Source: Branchiostoma floridae (taxonomy: Eukaryota; Chordata; Leptocardii; Amphioxiformes; Branchiostomatidae). From it: a stretch of 20,167 nucleotides of DNA. Every line of letters starts with the position of its first letter. Within the stretch, counting starts at the first letter, position 1. This document shows, piece after piece, positions 1-8,885 of this stretch. The translations under genes and the position numbers were made by a program. The stretch is from assembly GCF_000003815.2 (NCBI RefSeq), contig NC_049981.1, positions 1,155,506 to 1,175,672 on the forward strand. The letters are read 5' to 3'. A model generated the notes under the pieces. It saw only the letters and a list, made by a program, of their open reading frames with translations, was not told where the DNA came from and ran no database searches.

Positions 1-171
1 GTCTATGGTCTTTCCTATCTTACTTGGTTTACTTGCATTTTCGTTGTCCCACACTTGTTACAAAAGTTGAAATCAAAATCATTAGGATAGCGACATATTT
101 CACAACTTCTAGCCGGAACCCATATTCTGGGCGCCCCCGCAAAATCTACAGGTAAATTAAAACTGAAACGC

Positions 172-303
172 CTAAAGGTCCCGTCGTGTCGGCCGTGTCT
201 TCCCTGTAATCCCTGCAGTTGCTTTCTTGACTGCTTTGGTTGCTCTGCTACACGGCTGATCGGCTACCAAATGAATATTCCCTGGGATGGTGAAATCTGC
301 CAT
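172..303 (-). CDS. Small ORF, possible first exon (43 aa)
   Basis: The ORF opens MADFTIPGNIHLV in a favourable start context (acaATGg) and ends RRDL-stop. It has a basic middle (ATKAVKKAT). The upstream side on the minus strand (304-420) is CpG-rich and looks like a 5' leader. I do not recognise the protein. If it is a first exon, the gene would run left out of the window and the stop would lie beyond a donor site. It could also be a chance ORF in a CpG-rich patch. Confidence 0.25.
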   Translation of the reverse strand: MADFTIPGNIHLVADQPCSRATKAVKKATAGITGKTRPTRRDL

Positions 304-745
304 TGTCGACTGCGAGGATAACGGCCAGGCCAGATGTGTTACAGTCGTCGTTTCACGAACTCACGTCGTCGTCTGCTGTGTCCGTTGCTGACTAGATAGA
401 CTTGCTCTCGCTTTATTTAATAACAAGTTGCCGCCAACCCCAAACCAACAATGTATACACGTATACAATACAATAACATTTGAGTAACAACATATAAATT
501 TCAGGACATGTAAAATAGTACCTTCAATGCCTAGTCTGGAAGTAAAAAAGAATGAGATGAATTTTTTTTTTGCATTTTAGAAAACCCACCATTGCCCAGG
601 GCATCACATATACATGTTTTTTTTTTCGACTCCAAGACAAGCCATTCCATTTCTTGAAGTCAAGTACTTCTTGTGTCCAGTGAGTATTTTAGCCAAATGG
701 TATGGTCGTTTACCAGCACGTGGTCGCTTTTTTAACAAGACTTCT

Positions 746-984
746 CTATTTTCTTGCCATCTCTTCTGCTTCTCTCCTCAGTATGTCTTGTTCAGTGATG
801 TTTTTTGTTGTTGTAAGATTGGTGATTGGTGCATGTGCCAGGTCCTTCAATGTTGCTGGTGGTACAACTATTTCCCTTGGATTAAAGTCAAAAAAACGCG
901 GTTTAATGCAAGCCACATTGGCATGGAAGTAACTGTTCCCCCAACTATCCAGAACTTTCCCCTCCCTCATAAGAGTACGGGTAT
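746..984 (-). pseudogene. Unassigned coding remnant, possibly a TE-protein C terminus
   Basis: An open frame reads MREGKVLDSWGNSYFHANVA, then a KPRFFDFNPREIVVPPATL block, and ends in a charged helix (EQDILRREAEEMARK) at a stop. Upstream, the same frame has TTYTRTL and then two stops near 1010; a neighbouring frame (VIQHRSNYVYPYSYEG) continues upstream, so a frameshift near 965 is likely. Aromatic-rich blocks of this style occur at the C termini of repetitive invertebrate proteins, but I cannot name the family. The RNase H remnant lies directly upstream on the same strand and may belong to the same insertion. Confidence 0.35.
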
Positions 985-1045
985 ACGTAGTTGCTGCGAT
1001 GCTGAATTACTAGATTGGCTGGTGGAAGGGGTTCTCCCAACTTAC

Positions 1046-1285
1046 CATTCCATCCCTTGCATTTCCTGACACATTTTCTTTGTATGCCACCGCTGTTGTG
1101 CTGTCCAGCTTTAACAGGATGTGTTGATTCTGGTCTGTTGCAAAACACTTCAGGCCCAGAAATGCTGCTTGCAATTCCAGCCAATTTATGTGATTCTGAG
1201 CCTCTGCGTGAGACCAACGACCTCCTGTTCTCTGGCCGTTTCAACATGCCCCCCATATCTGTAGGGACGCATCTGAGAAACTGCT
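1046..1285 (-). pseudogene. DIRS/Ngaro-type retrotransposon RNase H remnant
   Basis: Translated in one frame, this stretch shows FSDASLQIWGA, then GQRTGGRWSHAEAQNHINWL, then ELQAAFLGLKCFA, then KLDSTTAVAY. That is the arrangement of the RNase H domain of DIRS-like (tyrosine recombinase) retroelements: a first acidic residue in SDAS, glutamate in LELQAA, aspartate in LDSTTAVAY. One in-frame TGA lies at 1241-1243 and the block after AVAY diverges, so it is dead. Retroelements of this type encode Gag, RT/RNase H and a tyrosine recombinase; only the RNase H piece is visible. The assignment rests on motif recognition, not on a search. Confidence 0.65.
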
Positions 1286-1509
1286 GCATTTAGTCATTTC
1301 ACAGGTTCTGGGTGGGCGGGTGTTTACGTGGCCTGGGTTCTAGACCGCCGTGCTATAGTCGCCAATCTCTCCGGCCCGTGAAAGACTTTGCCCCGCTGCA
1401 GCAGCATGGCATTGTTATCCCATGTTTGAATTAGGTAAAATATAAACCCGATTCTAACAAAATATACCAATACAAGTTGCTCTCTTATTCATAAAACATG
1501 CTAACGCGG

Positions 1510-1995
1510 CTACCACTGTACCTGTATCACTGCCAGACCTTCACTTCGAACAGCACTGCCATCATAGTAGAAGCACAGTGAGTGCAGGTTGGGCTTGAAG
1601 GTCTCTACGATGTATTTTACCTGACCTCCAGTTTGTCCAACAGCCAGGGCGAGTCGATGGGCCACACAGTGAATGTTGATGATCATCTTTTCATTGTCCC
1701 GTTTCATTAGAGTGGCCACGCTGCCATTTCGATTATTTAGAACAATGGGATTGTATTACCTTTCTTTTTGTACGTAACCCGAATATGTACATGTAAGGGT
1801 ATTATTTGATAAATAGATAATTGAATGCACGATGTGCTGTATTTAATCTCATAAAGAGCTAACTCACATATCGTACAACTCACATATCCATACATGCAGC
1901 TCCATCTGAGCCAAAACGTGCCACCTTCTGTAGGGGCAGGTTATTCTCATCCATGTTTTCTTCATGATGGTGCCAGCTTTGTCATCCTTCGGTGG
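1510..1995 (-). pseudogene. hAT-family transposase remnant (ZNF862/KIAA1586-like)
   Basis: Two pieces are read on the minus strand. The upstream piece (about 1889-1966) reads ENNLPLQKVARFGSDGAACM, the block around a conserved Asp of hAT transposases. Before it, in another frame, lies DDKAGTIMKKTW, so there is a frameshift near 1966. The downstream piece (1522-1737) reads NNRNGSVATLMKRDNEK, then INIHCVAHRLALAVGQ, then FYYDGSAVRSEGLAVIQ, which is the hAT block around CxxH-R-LALA. The second piece ends at CAG followed by GTACAG, a possible splice donor. The AT-rich gap between the pieces (1740-1888) could be an intron or inserted DNA. No N-terminal zinc finger or C-terminal dimerisation region is visible. 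Confidence 0.7.
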
Positions 1996-1999
1996 CATG

Positions 2000-2344
2000 A
2001 CTCAGGAGTTTCACGCTCAGATTACCATCACCATCTACACACATGTAGCAAGCATAGGCAAAAAAGGAAGAGTAATTGGATACTACATATATAGTATATA
2101 CGTAGTTGATACATGTCACATATTTCAAAATCACATCATAGCAATTTATTTTCTAACATTGCCTTCAACTGTTACATGATGAAGCCCAGTCTTGAACTTT
2201 ATTAAAACACCGCATTGCAAGCACATAAACCTGAATTGTGTTTGTGTGTACACAGCTGATCAATGCAAGTTCGCTTGTTTAAGAATTATTACAAGTAATT
2301 TTAAAAACATACTTTAAGATTGTCCAATAATTTCACTTAAAATC
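2000..2344. other. AT-rich non-coding stretch
   Basis: The stretch is rich in ATG/CATGTA-type short palindromes and has no coding frame that I trust. It runs into the first assembly gap. Confidence 0.5.
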
Positions 2345-2556
2345 NNNNNNNNNNNNNNNNNNNNNNNNNNNNNNNNNNNNNNNNNNNNNNNNNNNNNNNN
2401 NNNNNNNNNNNNNNNNNNNNNNNNNNNNNNNNNNNNNNNNNNNNNNNNNNNNNNNNNNNNNNNNNNNNNNNNNNNNNNNNNNNNNNNNNNNNNNNNNNNN
2501 NNNNNNNNNNNNNNNNNNNNNNNNNNNNNNNNNNNNNNNNNNNNNNNNNNNNNNNN
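2345..2556. other. Assembly gap (212 N)
   Basis: An unbroken run of N bases. Its length differs from the round 100 of the second gap, so it may be an estimated size. Confidence 0.98.
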
Positions 2557-3357
2557 TTTTATTAGTATGCCGTTCTATTTGACAGTGTTGTTTATTCTTA
2601 CTTACTCTATTATATATGCTCTGTCTATGTGACGATGCAAGATGTACGTAAGTCTTTCATTGGAAGCTTTGCAGCATTCCAGATGGTCACGCGCACTGAT
2701 AAAAAGGAAGTAACCTGGAATGTGTGGTCAGTGCAAGGCTGCCCTTGTGAGGTGCTGTTGGCCGTTTTCGTTGTAACAGATTGTATCTTCGTATTTTACC
2801 TTGCATTTGCCTCAAGAAACCTCCGCAAAGAATCTTGTAGTATAGCAGGTCTGGTCGATAGTTAGTACATCAGTTTGAAGCTGCAAAAATTCTGTTGTTG
2901 AGGCACACTTGTTGTTGTCGGTGTAATGGCGGTCCGTATGTTGCGTGGGGGAATTTTCTGGCGTTGAAAATGTCGGAGTAAAGAAAGCGATATTTTGGCC
3001 GAAATCCTTGCCCATATCGGCTAGATGTAGTCACTTTTGATTTTTGTTTGGAACCCAGAGGCTGTCGGCGATATTTTTGTGGTTTCCGTAAGTGGTAAAG
3101 GTTTGTTTCTGTCCGTTCTTCTCAGAACAAAGGACCGCAGTGGCGTGGTCAGGCCACACGCATCCTTTATGCTCACTGGATTAGATTACTAGTATATACT
3201 AGTAAATCGTCTTGGCCAGTGCACAGAGAATGTCTATCAGCTTAGAATATTTCAAGCTTATTCGTCTGATCTAGCTATGGTCTCTGTTGCTGGAATTGTG
3301 CTATATTATTTGTATTTGCTCCCACGGAGCTTTTCAGCATGGAGTCTCTTTGAAGTG
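2557..3357. other. Mostly non-coding stretch with weak minus-strand ORFs
   Basis: Minus-strand frames at 2812-3015 (Thr-rich, ending RFFAEVS) and 2629-2830 (containing CTDHTFQVTSFL and ending KDLRTSCIVT-stop) have a somewhat coding flavour. I recognise no family and the frames do not join cleanly. A 20-bp perfect palindrome lies at 3186-3205. The rest shows nothing I can support. Confidence 0.3.
3186..3205. repeat. Perfect 20-bp palindrome
   Basis: TTACTAGTATATACTAGTAA equals its own reverse complement. It is AT-rich and isolated, with no visible partner copy in the window. Confidence 0.9.
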
Positions 3358-3986
3358 CTATTTTAAGTGTGGAAAATTATCTGAATATCTGCAGCAGGTA
3401 TTCACCCACACCACACAAGAGGGGGGTAACACGACGAAACTTCTTCCCAAGTCTCCGTGTAACCAGAAGGTCACCTGACGATACACGTGCAAACGGAAGG
3501 TTCGGTTTGAGATCGTCAGCTCCTCTCTCGTTGTGTCGTCAGCTCGTGCAATGAGAGCCATCGCTAGCATGTCTTTCGCGATAACTGCGCTTTCAAACGG
3601 TGGTGATCAACCAGACAGGAAAGATCACCGACGTTACCGCACACTCTAACTCCTGCTAAATCGTGGCATCAGACGCGTTCATGTACACTGAGCAACGGCC
3701 TGCAGTTTCCACACTGGAACCAGATAAAGTTATCCAACCTCCACTCTTTCGTTCCGACATTTCTACTGACCCATTCTGCAATGTTTATGACTGAAGTTAT
3801 GGCCGAGATTTCCTCCGGATTCGGCGGCCCCCTGGAACGGCAGATCCCTCCGTAGTACCTGCTCTCGTCTTTCTTCCTTTTTTTGTCTGTTTGTTCTACC
3901 TTAGTTGGAAACATTGGTAGTACTTTTTGTGCTGGTATATTGATTTTGTGGACTTGTGACTGAAATGTAGAAATTATGAGAAGCAT
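3358..3986 (-). pseudogene. P2X7 C-terminal-like (CxC zinc-binding) domain protein remnant
   Basis: The N-terminal part is basic (TDKKRKKDES) and helical (ISAITSVINIAEWVSR). It is followed by WFQCGNCRPL, then ERV-stop-CHD where the family has a VCC motif (TGA at 3669-3671), then a GDLSCLVDHHR block. Near 3600 the reading shifts frame and continues RFESAVIAKDMLAMALIARA, then NRTFRLHVYRQVTFWLHG, then GRSFVVLPPSCVVW. This order (CGNC, VCC, F..V....ML..AL, R..AYRQ..W.HG.LG, IPSCVV) is that of the P2X7-receptor C-terminal-like domain found in many invertebrate proteins, often in transposon-linked families. There is no channel part, so this is not a P2X receptor. One stop and one frameshift make it a pseudogene unless both are assembly errors. 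Confidence 0.75.
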
Positions 3987-4088
3987 TGTGCATTGAGCTT
4001 ACCAGAACTTTACTCAGTGATCAGATTGCTACTTGGGTAAGAATACTATGTTACTGCCTGCTACACCTTGTGCATTAAAAATTGCAAA

Positions 4089-5200
4089 TTATTCCATTGA
4101 ATTTATAAAGTCATGCAGTTTTCTAGATGGATGGAGTAATGTTTTCAGATACTCTGGGCAGAGCTTTCGGTTCTCAAGCACAGTGGCAAGGGATGGGGGT
4201 ACATTCTTCAGCAGTTCTTCCTTCTCAGGCGGCGTGAGCTGGCGTCTTTGACAGTTTCCAAGAAAGTTTCTTTTGTCACCAAATCAGAGATTTTAACTTC
4301 CCCTCATTGGCACATTGCTGCAATATATGTAGTTCTCTTCGGAAACTTAGAGCAGTGCCATCACAGACGACAATCTTGGGTGTTTAATGACACACTGGAC
4401 AGAGAAATCCACCGTCACAGTAGTACAGTAGATGTCCAAGATCTCCACAAGCCATACGGAACTTGTTGTATGTTAGCTGGGTGTGAAAATTGGTGAATTC
4501 TGTATCTCCCATATGCTTACATAATGTTTGGTAATAACCAAATATCGCCATTCCAGTCTGAAGAAAATGGTACATGTAATTCCTGAAGATTTCGTGGGAA
4601 ATAAGGAATGTCCCAATGTTGAGAAAAAATCGAATGGCCTCTCTTTTTCCTTCGAAATAAACCATGTTGTAGCAGGCGTGACTTGTAATAAACTATAGCC
4701 TGAAACACGTTGTTTCTTTCTATTAAACAACGTTAGGTTGCAGCACTTAATTGGTCCCTCAAGCTCTAAGGTTCCTTTTTGGGCAGCACTTGTCATCAGA
4801 CGAGAAAGTGATCGTGTCGTCATGGCAAAATTGATTAGGGCTGTACCCTATCAGTTGGACTAACATGGTGACATTTTGTACATCTGTCCACATTTGCTCT
4901 CTCTCGATTTCCCAGCCTTGGTAACACATCAAAATTGATTGTGAAGAAATGCAGGTAGTACTAGAGACGGTGTTGGCACTTGGCGTGATGCCTCTGAAAT
5001 CCTGCAGTGAAATTCTGCACAAGTTGTTTTCATCCTCTAGTATTTTTTTTTTTATATCACTAACATGGCTGCATGAGTGTTTTCGGTCGGTCCAATGTGT
5101 GTAATCAGCAAACAGGACCTCCCTTTCCTTCATCATTTCCAGCTTGTGTTTGATCTGAAGCCTTACAAATAATCTTTTGCATGGGGTAGCGACTCCATTT
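4089..5200 (-). pseudogene. Decayed HMGXB3/KDZ-like zinc-binding protein remnant
   Basis: The most upstream piece (4759-5200) reads LFVRLQIKHKLEMMKE, REVLFADYTHW and so on. The 4276-4665 frame contains GGFLCPVCH, then a stop (TAA at 4384-4386), then TPKIVVCDGTALSFRRELH, then TGA at 4276-4278. A third frame (4089-4244) reads RQLTPPEKEELLKNVPPSLA and ends KLHDFINSME-stop. The CPxC followed by P-K-I-V-V-C-D-G-T-A-L block is a recurrent motif of large invertebrate proteins related to HMGXB3 and of transposon-linked CxC proteins. I am sure of the motif and less sure of the family name. At least two stops and several frame changes show decay. It lies upstream of the P2X7-C-like remnant on the same strand, and the two could come from one element. 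Confidence 0.55.
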
Positions 5201-5207
5201 CTTTATC

Positions 5208-5469
5208 TCAAACTATAACCTCATGTTCCATATCTTCCTCCTCCTTACAAGGAAACATGAACTTCGAGTCGGCGGGAAGTTCCATTTCAGTGGTTTCTTC
5301 CGTTTTTGTTTGTGGGATTTGCGGGAGGGTCTCATAAAGGCCACAGCTAAATGGCGTCTTTCGCTATTGTCTACTATACCAGACTGATTGATATGTTACT
5401 TATAAATTGATACCGGTCAGTCAGCAGCTTTTGTAGGTCAGGCGCCGTGTATTCGTCATTTTCGTTCAT
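5208..5469 (-). pseudogene. Two small coding pieces upstream of the CDGTAL remnant
   Basis: At 5374-5469 an ATG opens MNENDEYTAPDLQKLLTDRY followed by QFISNISISLV and two TAG stops. At 5208-5363 another frame reads RKTPFSCGLYETLPQIP, then an acidic tail CKEEEDMEHEVIV-stop. They lie in line with the zinc-binding remnant at 4089-5200 and probably encode its N-terminal half with a frameshift between them. The function is unknown. Confidence 0.35.
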
Positions 5470-5583
5470 GCACAATTAAAATCTAGATGAATCACTTGAG
5501 TGTATATGTACGTCTCATTTTGGAGCTTTGCTATCAAGTAGCAAGTTGAGCTGCTGTGAGGTTCATTATTTATATTAAGCTTT

Positions 5584-5766
5584 TCACACAAATTCATGGG
5601 TGATGAAATATTGAGCTTTCAATGGTTCATCTTCCACGTCACCATTCCGGTTATCACTGTCACCTACACCCCCACGCAGCTCATGTGGAACATCCAATGA
5701 GAGCTTACTGTCATAGGGTGTGTCAGAAAAACGGCTCGCGACTACGTGTTCGAATCTAATGCACAA
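5584..5766 (-). CDS. Acidic 60-aa ORF, possible exon
   Basis: The ORF contains DVPHELRGGVGDSDNRNGDV, then EDEPLKAQYF. It is acidic, in contrast to the AT-rich flanks, and lies upstream of the other minus-strand pieces of this block. It may be an N-terminal exon of the same decayed protein. I do not recognise a domain. Confidence 0.2.
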   Translation of the reverse strand: MCIRFEHVVASRFSDTPYDSKLSLDVPHELRGGVGDSDNRNGDVEDEPLKAQYFITHEFV

Positions 5767-5769
5767 AAT

Positions 5770-6328
5770 GCTTCATTGCTGTTAGCTAATTATGGTGTCG
5801 ATTGTGGATTTTCAGCCCTGTCTAGAATAATACCAAGAGGGTAAATTTGGATGTATGAAAATATCGTCTTCAAACACACCCAAAGTGTAATACTCTAATG
5901 GTCAATGTTAACGTCACACATAGTTCCCTGTACGGTTGGCCTTCAATAGTTCATGGCGCCACTTTTACAAATGGGGCGGAAATTTGGAGTTAAAAAAATG
6001 ATATGAAAGACATGACGTCCTGCCATGGTTTCTGGTCAGTTGTACTAGATCAGTTGTAACTCTGTAGTACTATTTCTTTCATAAATTCCTCGAACATTTA
6101 GAATTACAATTAGTTGATGTTTTTACGAATCGAAAAATCTGAACTTGGACCGGTGCTTACAATCACCATTGCCAAGGGAGTAGTCAAACATTTTCACTTC
6201 ATGTTGACCTGCATACAAGCCAATTGGATTAGCTATTTCATGGATTATTTTCTATCCCTCCGATGTTCCGACTCAAAGCTGTTTTGAACATCGGGCACGA
6301 GGGCTCCGCGGTGTTGGCTTCATCGTCG
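5770..6328. other. Non-coding stretch
   Basis: Only short ORFs occur, for example a minus-strand ATG near 6025 with about 30 codons. No repeat pair or recognisable domain is visible. Confidence 0.4.
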
Positions 6329-6646
6329 CTATTTTTGGGATTTTTCGTATGTTTGCTTCTGTCGGATTTGTCGTGAATTATGAATTAAAACGGACATGGT
6401 TTCTTTAAAAAAAAAAATTCTTTTGAAATATAACAGTTGGCCATATGGTGAGTGATGTAAGCCGTCCAGCTCAAACAGCCGCTGATGAGATCTGTCTTTG
6501 ATTGTCTTCCAGGCCCCTTTGGCCGCCCTATCCTTCTGGCGACCGCAACTAGATCTGATGAATAAAGTGGTAAAGTCACATGTCAGGAAAGATAGTGGGA
6601 AACATTTTGAAATTTCTATTCTCCTTTTTGTATTGAGATCTGATTC
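6329..6646 (-). CDS. Unassigned 105-codon open frame without a clear start
   Basis: An open minus-strand frame reads CDFTTLFIRSSCGRQKDRAA, then KGAWKTIKDRSHQRLFELDG, then LHHSPYGQLLYFKRI, and ends in a lysine-rich tail (QIRQKQTYEKSQK) at a TAG. It has the charged-helix texture of real coding sequence and no long ATG-started ORF. The F-rich run (6405-6415) comes from an A/T homopolymer and may mark a frameshift or an intron. It precedes the CDGTAL block on the same strand. The family is not recognised. Confidence 0.35.
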   Translation of the reverse strand, partial: ESDLNTKRRIEISKCFPLSFLTCDFTTLFIRSSCGRQKDRAAKGAWKTIKDRSHQRLFELDGLHHSPYGQLLYFKRIFFFKETMSVLIHNSRQIRQKQTYEKSQK

Positions 6647-6686
6647 TCACTTATAATCTAATGACTACTATTACTTCCGCCCCCTT

Positions 6687-7254
6687 TCATGAAGCAAAAA
6701 TCAAAATGATTTTAACAATAAACGACTGGACGTTTCTGCGTAACTTCAGGCTCAATCCTTTTAAATATAGCAAACACATTCGCCGAGTATTGCCCCATTT
6801 TGTCAGAGACGACACAGATGGATCATGCAGTAGATCTGTTTCACTCCTGTAGTAAACAACGGTTGGGTGTAAAGTGACCATATCACAGTTCCAGTACGCC
6901 GATTGGATCGCGTCATTGGTCGGAAGTTCCTCTGAATGACAATGTTATGATTTAATTGACTGTACTACTCGTTTGTTCACCATTTCTTCGAACTTAGCAC
7001 AGAACGCTGCTATCTCCACTTCTGACGTCACATTTTTTTTACATTAACTTCCACTCGTTTCCATTCATCGCATTTAAAAACTTCAATATTCTCATTTAGT
7101 AGCACATTTGCCTGAGGTGATAATACCTTTTCTGCATCCGGAAAAGTCCAGGAGAAGTTATCTGGATTTGTTGTCTTTAAATACACAATTTTGTTGCTTT
7201 AGCGTATTCAGCTTTAAGGCAAAGTTCTGGTGCTTGGTGCAGAGACGGGTGTAC
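6687..7254 (-). pseudogene. Repetitive-element protein remnant with QSAYW...TLHP motif
   Basis: The minus strand from 7254 reads VHPSLHQAPELCLKAEYAKA, shifts frame near 7190 to IVYLKTTNPDNFSWTFPDAE and VLSPQANVLL, then KCDEWKRVEV. It shifts again at the A-run near 7035 to NVTSEVEIAAFCAKFEEMV, then a TAA (6945-6947). In the same frame it continues NDAIQSAYWNCDMVTLHPTV, then VYYRSETD. The I-QSAYW-x-x-x-VTLHP-VVYY block recurs in large repetitive, probably TE-encoded proteins of invertebrates and fish. The block that normally follows (a serine-aspartate-rich stretch) is not visible. It has two frameshifts and one stop, so it is a pseudogene. The family assignment is from memory of the motif. Confidence 0.5.
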
Positions 7255-7302
7255 CTAGATAGGAAACACGCCAGTTTATGAGATTTTGACACCTGTTTCC
7301 CC

Positions 7303-7338
7303 TTCAAATTATCTCTTAGAGTAGACAGATAATTTGAA
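7303..7338. repeat. Perfect 12-bp inverted repeat (hairpin)
   Basis: TTCAAATTATCT at 7303-7314 pairs perfectly with AGATAATTTGAA at 7327-7338 across a 12-base loop. No coding frame covers it. It could be a relic MITE tip or chance in AT-rich DNA. Confidence 0.8.
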
Positions 7339-7615
7339 AATATTCGGACTTGTCACTTCTCATTCCCAACTTTCTTACAGTCATTTTTACCAAGCATCAT
7401 CCTGGAGCTTTCATCTCCTGGACTTGGTCATAGAGAAAAGGAAATAAATGACACCAGCACGACAGCATCAGAGAATTAAAAGCAGTACGAAAAATAATGG
7501 GCAGAAAATACATCGGTGTTTCCATTTCTTTATGATAGATGTGTGTGTAATGATGGTAAATACCCATTTACAAATGGACATTTAATAAAGCTTAAAAAAG
7601 TTAATAAAAACAGCT

Positions 7616-8135
7616 TCACATTCGGCCATGAGCCATACACTTTGCACTCTCTATGGAAAGTACCGTCCCATTCTGCTCAGAGCCAATGGCCCGAACATCC
7701 AGCCTTGGACATTGTTGGCATCTGTAACATAGTAGCATAGGAAATGTTCCAAGATACGTGTTTGTCAGTAATCTGTACACCATGATTTGAAACTTGAGAA
7801 TGATGTTGTTTCTAAGCAAAGAGAAACCAAAACGAATTCTGGCCCGTGACAGGTCGCAGTCAGCGATGACATGACCTCGCCTGTTGCAATTGAAGCATCG
7901 GCGACGGTCAATCGGGCTGCCGTATGGCGCGTATCCGCGGTTTGGCGGGAAATAGCTGCCTCGGTTCGGCTTGCCAGCCCACGGGACAGGGGTGGCTGGG
8001 GTGGGTATGGTGTTGGGACCCAGGTGGGTGACGCCATCTTCGTGGCTTGCTTGGCGGTGCCCTCAGAAATGCCGCTGCTTTCTCTTTTCCCCCTCTAGGC
8101 GGCTCTCCTCTTTTGACTTTGACTTTACTCGGATC
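7616..8135 (-). pseudogene. Gag-like CCHC zinc-knuckle protein remnant
   Basis: The minus-strand frame is open from 8062 to a stop at 7616 (149 codons), and the same frame runs upstream past one TGA (8063-8065) to an ATG near 8134. The piece before that stop is basic and Lys/Glu-rich (KVKSKSKEESRLEGEKRKQR). Next comes a Pro/Gly-rich linker (GKPNRGSYFPPNRGYAPYG), then CFNCNRRGHVIADC, a textbook CX2CX4HX4C knuckle, then a tail with CYRCQQC. Such knuckles bind RNA or DNA in retroelement Gag (nucleocapsid) proteins and in a few host proteins. No protease or RT motif follows. The single stop and the lack of LTRs suggest a truncated retroelement. Confidence 0.65.
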
Positions 8136-8329
8136 CACATTTAGCTGAACAATGCTAGCAGCTATTCTTCCTGTGGTCCTCCACATGAAAAAACATCAAT
8201 ACACACATAACGGACATGACAGAAAGATTATAAGAATACACACACCAAAATTACGTCAGATCATACATAATTATGTACATTACAACCTACAGCTAAGATA
8301 AAATACAAATTCATCTAGTAACTGTCCTA

Positions 8330-8440
8330 TCAAGTGTTCCAGTGGTAAGCCTTACGGTAGGGGAAGCGCTTCCTTTCTGCATTGATCCTAGGTTTTGTCT
8401 GGACTATCTTCCGCTGATGCCCAGATTTGCCTTGACCACA
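8330..8440 (-). CDS. Short basic coding tail (36 codons), possible last exon
   Basis: The minus strand reads CGQGKSGHQRKIVQTKPRIN, then AERKRFPYRKAYHWNT, and ends at TGA immediately followed by TAG. An AG (in gctag) lies directly upstream of TGTGGTCAAGG and could be a splice acceptor. It is strongly basic and coding-like, but the family is unknown. Confidence 0.3.
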   Translation of the reverse strand, partial: CGQGKSGHQRKIVQTKPRINAERKRFPYRKAYHWNT

Positions 8441-8550
8441 CTAGCATTGCCATAGTCATTAAAACATAGAACTGCTGCTTGCTGTCTTTATACCTGATGC
8501 AATACTTAACCTCCATTTTGTTTCATACAAAACTAAAAGCCAATAATTTG

Positions 8551-8730
8551 TTATGTTGAATATAAATGTGTAACCAAAATAGTAAGTTGGCCTCTGTCAC
8601 CATGAAATGTTAAGGCACCTTGATACTTCATTTCCTTACATTTTAAGACCCCTGCTTGTTCCACAAATGACTGGTAAAAGCTTACAGTGACCGTGGTGAA
8701 AAACTTTGTTTTCTCAAAGTTGTCCCAAAG
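8551..8730 (-). CDS. Unassigned coding remnant (59 codons)
   Basis: The open frame reads DNFEKTKFFTTVTVSFYQSF, then VEQAGVLKCKEMKYQGALTF, and ends LVTHLYST-stop. A TGA at 8731-8733 closes it upstream and there is no ATG at the head, so it is an exon or a broken gene. It lies between the chromodomain remnant and the basic tail on the same strand. No domain is recognised. Confidence 0.3.
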   Translation of the reverse strand, partial: LWDNFEKTKFFTTVTVSFYQSFVEQAGVLKCKEMKYQGALTFHGDRGQLTILVTHLYST

Positions 8731-8885
8731 TCAGGAAACAAGTTTTAGCATCAAACATAATTACCCTTTACCGTATATAACAGAAAAATTCTCCCATTTT
8801 ATTTTGTCCTCATCAGGTTAGTAGAAACAATGACCCACAGTGTTTGGAAGCAAACATTTCATGTCTTTAGTAAAGGTATCGTGAG

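Noticed and set aside
614-1069. 151-codon plus-strand ORF
   Set aside because: It overlaps the minus-strand coding remnants in antisense. Its translation is Cys/Phe-rich without domains, as expected for a shadow.
945-1289. 114-codon minus-strand ORF
   Set aside because: It is a different frame from the RNase H reading, which carries recognisable motifs. This frame has none.
1015-1293. 92-codon plus-strand ORF
   Set aside because: It is antisense to the RNase H remnant, which explains its composition.
4473-4823. 116-codon minus-strand ORF
   Set aside because: It overlaps the frame carrying CPVC and CDGTAL and lacks any motif; it is probably a shadow, although part of the decayed protein might fall in it.
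5740-5765. GTTCGAATC resembling a tRNA B-box
   Set aside because: No matching A-box or cloverleaf stems could be found around it.
7871-8098. 75-codon plus-strand ORF rich in Ala/Val
   Set aside because: It is antisense to the zinc-knuckle frame.
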